17,353 nucleotides of DNA from an uncultured Eubacteriales bacterium (GTDB taxonomy: Bacteria; Bacillota; Clostridia; Oscillospirales; Butyricicoccaceae). The stretch is from NCBI GenBank assembly GCA_910586105.1, contig CAJUGU010000084.1, forward strand, positions 1 through 17,353. The letters run 5' to 3'. Below, one piece after another: positions 12,927 through 17,353 of this stretch. The translations under genes were made by a program, and so were the position numbers. How positions within the stretch are numbered: the first letter of the stretch is position 1; each line of letters begins with the position of its first letter. The notes under the pieces are model-generated. The model had not been told where the DNA came from, ran no database searches, and was given only the letters and a program-made list of their open reading frames with translations.

Positions 12927-13982
12927 ATGAAAAAAGTAATTTTCCTGCTGCTGGCTCTGGTCATGGCCCTGAATCTGGCAGCCTGCGGCGGCAAGGACGC
13001 CCCCGCAGATGGCGCAAGCGCTTCCATGGAAAACACCCGGCAGCCCGGCGCGTCCGAAAATCACGCTGAGCCTTCCGCGGATCCGGCAAAGGAACCCTAC
13101 GGCGAAGTGGTGATTCAAAACGGCGGCCGCACCATCGCCTTTACCGAGATGCCGACCGGCGTACTATGCTGTCATCTGTACGCCGCCGAAAATATGGTGA
13201 TGCTGGGGCTCGCGGATTACATTGCCGCGAAGAATGTCCCCGGCAATGCCGCTGAGACGCCGCTTCCGGAACTGGCTTCCGACTTTGAAGGCATTCCAGA
13301 GATCGAGCGATCCCACGAGAACGCCATCGCCAGCGGCGCCGACCTCATCATTGGCCAGGTCAGCGCTTTCAAGGAGAGCGCCTGGGGCAGCTATGAGATG
13401 TTCGAGGACAAGGGGGTCAACTGTTACACGATCTCTGGCACCTTGGCGGAGGACGAGACTATTGAGAATGTCTATGAGGATATAGAAGCATTGGGCAGGA
13501 TATTCAAGGTGGAGGACCGGGCAGAGTCCCTTATCCAGCAGATGAAGGATCGAGTCGCTGCTGTGCAGGACGCTGTTTCCGGTGTAGCAGAGGCGGACAA
13601 AGTGCGCGTCTTTGTTCTGGATTCTTTCAATGGCAACGAAATCTATACAACCTCTGCCGGACTGCAAAGTAACCTCATTGAGCTGGCCGGCGGCGTTAAC
13701 TGTACGCGAAACATGGCGGATTCCCGCTGGTTTAACACCAGTGTGGAGACGATTGTAGAGACTAATCCGGACATTATCATTTTCAACGACTACGGCTCCC
13801 AGTCTGTTGCGGATAAGATGGCATTCGTCAACAGCAATCCCGCCCTTCAGGATGTGCCTGCGGTCAGGAACCAAAATTACATTGTGATTCCTTTGGTCAG
13901 CGTGATGCAGGACATTCGGGCCGCCTCGGCCTGCGAGACCTTCGCGCAGTCGTTCTACCCCGACTGCTTTGAGACGCAATGA
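12927..13982 (+). CDS. btuF: Cobalamin ABC transporter substrate-binding lipoprotein
   Basis: A 351-residue periplasmic-binding-type protein (PF01497). A signal peptide with lipobox LNLAAC gives a lipidated Cys20, followed by a Ser/Ala/Pro/Glu-rich linker to about residue 55. The binding lobes contain GRTIAFTEMPTGVLCC, LPELASDFEGIPEIE, ENAIASGADLIIGQVS and ETNPDIIIFND, typical of BtuF/FepB-class proteins. It would capture corrinoid outside the membrane and deliver it to the permease. The riboswitch upstream argues for cobalamin over iron siderophores. AAGGAG lies 9 bases before the ATG, and the gene overlaps the permease gene by four bases. Its base composition is visibly lower in G+C than the neighbouring KDG operon (25 of 60 bases in 13621-13680), a possible sign of separate ancestry. 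Confidence 0.9.
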   Translation: MKKVIFLLLALVMALNLAACGGKDAPADGASASMENTRQPGASENHAEPSADPAKEPYGEVVIQNGGRTIAFTEMPTGVLCCHLYAAENMVMLGLADYIAAKNVPGNAAETPLPELASDFEGIPEIERSHENAIASGADLIIGQVSAFKESAWGSYEMFEDKGVNCYTISGTLAEDETIENVYEDIEALGRIFKVEDRAESLIQQMKDRVAAVQDAVSGVAEADKVRVFVLDSFNGNEIYTTSAGLQSNLIELAGGVNCTRNMADSRWFNTSVETIVETNPDIIIFNDYGSQSVADKMAFVNSNPALQDVPAVRNQNYIVIPLVSVMQDIRAASACETFAQSFYPDCFETQ

Positions 13983-15055
13983 TCCGTACAGGCTCCCGTC
14001 TGCGGACGGCTCTGGTTTATGTGCTGATGACGGCTGCCCTCGCTGTGTCGGTCGTCCTGACGATCCGCATCGGCTCGTCCCAGATCCCGGTCAGGGATGT
14101 ATACGGCATTCTGATCGACCAGCTCGGCGCCCTGCTGCATGGACAGGCTGTGGGGCCTGGACGCTGGCCCAACGCGCAGTTTCAGATCGTCTGGAATATT
14201 CGGCTTCCCCGCGTATTATTTGGAATGCTGTGCGGTATGGGCCTATCCCTGAGCGGCGCGGCGATGCAGGCCCTGGTACTGAACCCGATCGCGGACCCGT
14301 ATATTTTGGGTATTTCTTCCGGGGCCTCCGCCGGAGCGGCATGGGCGCTTCTGATGCCGCTGCCCTGGTTTACAGGCCAATTCCAGGTCTCACTGACCGC
14401 CATGCTGGGAGCCATGTTCGCCTCTGCCTGTGTGTATACGATCGCGCGGCTGGGCGGCGGCGGACAGATCCGTCCGGTGGCGCTCCTGCTGGCGGGCACT
14501 TCCATCAATGCCGTAATGAGCGCAATCACCAGTTTTCTGATCTTCCTGGCTAAGAGCCCTGAGAGCATTGCCGCAGTCTATAACTGGCAGATGGGCAGCA
14601 TCGCCGTTGCACAGTGGTCCAGCCTGAAGCTGCCGTTCGTTGGTACTGCGCTGGGATTCGCCGTTTTCACCGCAGCCGGACGTCCGTTCAATATGCTCAT
14701 GATGGGGGATGAAGACGCTCTCGCTATGGGGGTTCCGGTCAAGGGGTTCCGAACCATCATGTTTGCCATCTGCTCGTTGATTGTCGCCTGCATGGTTTCG
14801 ATTACCGGCATCATCGGCTTCGTGGGATTGATCGTGCCCCACGTGGCGCGGATGCTGTCTGGAACCAGTGACAACCGTGTGATCTTTCCGCAAAGCGCCC
14901 TGCTGGGCGGGACATTTCTGATTTGGTGCGATGCGGGGGCCAGAGGACTGTTCGGTGGGGCAGAGCTTCCGCTGGGCATGATTACCGCCTTTCTGGGCGC
15001 GCCGTTTTTCCTCTACCTGCTGGTACAGAAAAAATATGGAGGCGGTCGGGCATGA
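13979..15055 (+). CDS. btuC: Cobalamin ABC transporter permease (FecCD/BtuC family)
   Basis: A 358-residue polytopic permease with about ten hydrophobic segments. The conserved sequence WNIRLPRVLFGMLCGMGLSL, then SGAAMQALVLNPIADPYILG and ISSGASAGAAWAL, is the FecCD/BtuC signature; GIIGFVGLIVPHVARML is the cytoplasmic coupling region that meets the ATPase; ELPLGMITAFLGAPFFLYLL is the usual end. Starts in the ATGA overlap with the binding-protein gene and ends in a second ATGA overlap with the ATPase gene, so all three are translationally coupled. It forms the membrane channel of the importer. Confidence 0.93.
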   Translation: MIRTGSRLRTALVYVLMTAALAVSVVLTIRIGSSQIPVRDVYGILIDQLGALLHGQAVGPGRWPNAQFQIVWNIRLPRVLFGMLCGMGLSLSGAAMQALVLNPIADPYILGISSGASAGAAWALLMPLPWFTGQFQVSLTAMLGAMFASACVYTIARLGGGGQIRPVALLLAGTSINAVMSAITSFLIFLAKSPESIAAVYNWQMGSIAVAQWSSLKLPFVGTALGFAVFTAAGRPFNMLMMGDEDALAMGVPVKGFRTIMFAICSLIVACMVSITGIIGFVGLIVPHVARMLSGTSDNRVIFPQSALLGGTFLIWCDAGARGLFGGAELPLGMITAFLGAPFFLYLLVQKKYGGGRA

Positions 15056-15798
15056 GGATTTCATTTCAAAACATTTCCGTCCGGCTGGGCAGGCGGAAAA
15101 TACTGGATGGGGTTAACCTTGAGACGGTTCCGGGCCAAATCACCGGTATCGTGGGGCCGAACGGATCGGGGAAATCCACGCTCATCAAAACATTGTTCGG
15201 CATTGTACCAAAACGATCCGGGGATATCATCCTGGACGGCATCCCGCTGTCGTCTCTGACCAGAAAGCAGGTTGCCAGTCAGGTTGGCTATGTTGGACAG
15301 GATGCGGCCTGCGTATTTGATTTCTCGGTCAGAGAGGTGGTGGAGATGGCGCTATACCATCAAAACGGAGACGGACGGCGGGCGGTGGACCGAGCGCTGG
15401 CGGATTTGAAGATTGCAGATCTGGCCCAAAACAGTATCCTGACCCTGTCCGGCGGCGAGCGGAAAATGGTCTTTCTGGCCCGCGCTGTGGCGCAAGGCGC
15501 GAATGCCATTGTTTTGGACGAACCCACGAACCATTTGGATATCCATCACCAACTGTTTATCCTGGATTATTTAAAACGCAGCGGAAAGACCATCCTTATC
15601 GTTCTGCATGACTTAAATATTGCCGCTATGTACTGCGACTGGCTATATGCAATGAAAGACGGACGGATCGTGGATCAGGGCGCGCCCCGAAACCTGCTGA
15701 CGCCAGATTTCATTCAGGATATCTACAACGTAGATGTCGGCGTCATGACGGATGAGGCCGGTGCGCTGCGTATCCATTTTCAACCTGGCAAGATTTGA
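15052..15798 (+). CDS. btuD: Cobalamin ABC transporter ATP-binding protein
   Basis: A 248-residue ABC ATPase that powers the importer. Walker A GPNGSGKST (35-43), Q-loop glutamine Q83 (GYVGQDA), signature LSGGE (132-136), Walker B IVLDEP with catalytic E157, and H-loop H186 (VLHDLN) are all intact. ATG 15052 is chosen over earlier in-frame starts because it forms the four-base ATGA overlap with the permease stop and has GGAGG about 9 bases upstream. The open frame reaches back into the permease gene without a ribosome site. Closest in style to FecE/BtuD of B12 and siderophore systems. Last gene of the riboswitch operon. Confidence 0.94.
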   Translation: MRISFQNISVRLGRRKILDGVNLETVPGQITGIVGPNGSGKSTLIKTLFGIVPKRSGDIILDGIPLSSLTRKQVASQVGYVGQDAACVFDFSVREVVEMALYHQNGDGRRAVDRALADLKIADLAQNSILTLSGGERKMVFLARAVAQGANAIVLDEPTNHLDIHHQLFILDYLKRSGKTILIVLHDLNIAAMYCDWLYAMKDGRIVDQGAPRNLLTPDFIQDIYNVDVGVMTDEAGALRIHFQPGKI

Positions 15799-15921
15799 AG
15801 GGGGAGACCGTTTGAAAAAATCGCCGTCTTGACCTCCTGAACGCCTGTCAGGTCCGCGTAGGAGCATCCTGCCGGAACGCCCGGAAGGACGCTTCCCCCC
15901 TATGCCAAATGTGGAAAGAAA

Positions 15922-15956
15922 AGCCCGGCGCGCCGTCTGCGCGCCGGGCTTTCCCG
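15922..15956. terminator. Bidirectional intrinsic terminator
   Basis: AGCCCGGCGCGC (15922-15933) and GCGCGCCGGGCT (15939-15950) form a perfect 12-bp stem with a CGTCT loop. TTT follows on the plus strand, and TTTTCTTTCC follows on the minus strand. It separates the convergent btuD and methionine gamma-lyase-family genes. The preceding 120 bases hold no recognisable feature. Confidence 0.88.
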
Positions 15957-15989
15957 TCTGGGTAGGATCAAAACATTCCGGATCCGCGG

Positions 15990-17243
15990 TTACGTTTTCG
16001 CATTCCGGATCCGTTCGGCGGCAAGCAGGATGCCCGCCTTGCCCGACGAATAGGTCAAGCCGCCCTGCATATAGCAGACATACGGTTCCCGCATGGGCGC
16101 GTCGGCGGAAAGCTCGATCGAAGCGCCCTGTACGAACGCGCCCGCCGCCATAATGACCTCGTCGTCGTAGCCGGGCATTGCCCAGGGCTCGGGCGTGACG
16201 AAGGAATCGACCGGCGCGCCCGACTGGATCCCTTCGCAGAAGCGGCGCAGCGGTTCCGGCGCGCCGAAGGCGATCGTCTGAATGATATCGTGCCGGATCT
16301 CCTCCGCGAGCGGGTGTACCTCGAAACCAAGCAGTTCCATCACCTTGGCGCAGAAGATCGCCGTCTTCAGCGCCTGAGCGGTGGTATGGGGTGCGAGGAA
16401 CAGCCCCTGATACAGCAGCCGGTTCTGTCCCATCGTGCAGCCACATTCGCCGCCGATGCCGGGAGCCGTAAGCCGGAAGGCCGCGTTTTCCACAAGATCC
16501 GCGCGCCCCGCAATGTAGCCGCCGGTCGGCGCCAGCCCGCCGCCGGGGTTTTTGATGAGCGATCCCGCAATGAGATCGGCGCCCACCTGCGAGGGTTCGA
16601 GCTCTTCGACGAATTCGCCATAACAGTTGTCGACCATGATTGCCGCACCAGGATTGACACGGCGCACCACGGCGCAGATCTCGCCGATCTGTTCGCAGGA
16701 AAGCGATTCGCGCACAGCGTAGCCTTTGGAACGCTGGATGAAAACCAGTTTGATGTCCGGGTTGGCCGCTGCGGCTTCGATCGCGGGCAGATTGGGGAGG
16801 CCGTCCTTCATATCCACCTGCCGGTAGCCGATACCATAGCTTTTCATGCTGCCACATTGGTCGCCGGTGATGGTGTTTTGCAGGGTATCATAAGCGGGGC
16901 CGGTGACGCTCAGGACGATATCGCCGGTCTTCACGGCGGAGAACATCGCGCAGCAGAGCGCATGGGTGCCGTTGACGAAGCCAATGCGTACAAGGGCGGC
17001 TTCCGTGCCGAAGATCTCGGCATAGATCTGATCGAGCCGGTCGCGGCCCGCGTCGTCGTAGCCATAGCCGGTGGTGCCGGCAAAGAGGGTGTCGCTGACG
17101 CGGTGTTTTCGGAAGGCGGCGAGCACCTTTTCGGTGTTGCGGTCGCAGATTCGTTCGATCCGTGCGAAGGAAGGTGCGATAACGCGCTCGGCCTGTTCGC
17201 CGAGCGCGTAGATCTCGTCTGAAATATCCAGATAGTTTGCCAT
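15990..17243 (-). CDS. PLP-dependent methionine gamma-lyase family protein ('aluminium resistance' type)
   Basis: A 417-residue fold-type I PLP enzyme of PF06838. Typical features: an N-terminal GTTGYGYDDAGRDRLDQIYAEIFG (56-79), VRIGFVNGTHAL around 85-95 (cofactor phosphate region), VDNCYGEF with D205 facing the pyridine nitrogen, the Schiff-base lysine K231 in AGSLIKNPGGGLAPTGGYI, and the C-terminal MQGGLTYSSGKAG. The family is often annotated as cystathionine beta-/methionine gamma-lyase or aluminium-resistance protein (YnbB of Bacillus subtilis), and its true substrate is poorly defined. The ATG is preceded by AAAGAGG at seven bases. It ends convergently with the cobalamin operon. A 13-bp direct repeat CATTCCGGATCCG flanks the stop codon. 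Function beyond PLP chemistry on a sulfur amino acid is a guess. Confidence 0.92.
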   Translation of the reverse strand: MANYLDISDEIYALGEQAERVIAPSFARIERICDRNTEKVLAAFRKHRVSDTLFAGTTGYGYDDAGRDRLDQIYAEIFGTEAALVRIGFVNGTHALCCAMFSAVKTGDIVLSVTGPAYDTLQNTITGDQCGSMKSYGIGYRQVDMKDGLPNLPAIEAAAANPDIKLVFIQRSKGYAVRESLSCEQIGEICAVVRRVNPGAAIMVDNCYGEFVEELEPSQVGADLIAGSLIKNPGGGLAPTGGYIAGRADLVENAAFRLTAPGIGGECGCTMGQNRLLYQGLFLAPHTTAQALKTAIFCAKVMELLGFEVHPLAEEIRHDIIQTIAFGAPEPLRRFCEGIQSGAPVDSFVTPEPWAMPGYDDEVIMAAGAFVQGASIELSADAPMREPYVCYMQGGLTYSSGKAGILLAAERIRNAKT

Positions 17244-17280
17244 GAAAAGACCTCTTTATAAAGTGGGATGGGATAAAAAT

Positions 17281-17353
17281 CCCTCGTCCCGCCCGCAGGC
17301 GGAAATGGGATTCCAAAGGGACGAGTCCCTTTGGCGCTGCCCCGCGCAGGGGC
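17281..17353. repeat. Modular hairpin intergenic repeat, copy F (cut by window edge)
   Basis: CCCGCCCGCAGGCGG, then ATTCCAAAGGGACGAGTCCC and TTTGGCGCTG, then CCCC-GCGCA-GGGG. Compared with copies C-E the palindrome is CCAAAGGGAC/GTCCCTTTGG: G-to-A in one arm is matched by C-to-T in the other. The last hairpin again keeps the GCGCA loop with a changed, paired stem. It lies upstream of the methionine gamma-lyase-family gene. Confidence 0.8.

Noticed and set aside
16290..17222. 310-codon plus-strand frame opposite the PLP enzyme gene
   Set aside because: It is antisense to an intact family member with all catalytic residues.

Overview
The window reads as a piece of a GC-rich anaerobic Firmicute chromosome, most likely a gut member of class Clostridia (Oscillospirales/Ruminococcaceae-like). 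This is inferred from strong AGGAGG-type ribosome sites, Bacillus/Clostridium-type gene orders, sigma-A promoters with TTGACA/TATAAT-like boxes, and the gene content. No rRNA, tRNA, phage gene or CRISPR array is visible.

Minus strand, 1-5990: one gene cluster runs right to left: nusB, a TsaD/Kae1-like M22 protein, xseA, xseB, ispA, then about 1 kb without a credible gene, then a small CNNM/DUF21-like membrane protein. This is the order known for the OLE (ornate, large, extremophilic) RNA locus: OLE RNA lies after ispA and directly before oapA, which encodes its membrane partner. The gap has its own well-formed promoter (TTGAAA-17-TATTTT), many hairpins and a terminator-like 3' end, so I call an OLE RNA of roughly 745 nt at about 745-1489. 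It is the most notable feature here.

Plus strand, 6090-8700: a PsiE-like membrane protein, a UMF1/Atg22-type MFS transporter, and bioY (biotin ECF S component), which sits behind a promoter overlapped by a perfect 10-bp inverted repeat with the layout of a BirA operator. 8720-12190: an IclR-family regulator is divergent from a KDG/KDPG operon (KDPG aldolase, overlapping VOC-family protein, PfkB-type KDG kinase). Two near-identical 17-bp palindromes flank the divergent promoters. This unit converts 2-keto-3-deoxygluconate to pyruvate and glyceraldehyde-3-phosphate.

12540-15955: a perfect-consensus promoter, a cobalamin riboswitch ending in an intrinsic terminator, and a translationally coupled BtuFCD-type ABC importer, closed by a bidirectional terminator. 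15990-17243 (minus): a PLP-dependent protein of the methionine gamma-lyase/'aluminium resistance' family.

Scattered between the operons (1-60, 4180-4346, 8823-8975, 12219-12309, 12343-12432, 17281-17353) are copies of a modular hairpin-forming intergenic repeat. Its stems differ between copies by compensatory changes while loops are conserved, which suggests selection on nucleic-acid structure.
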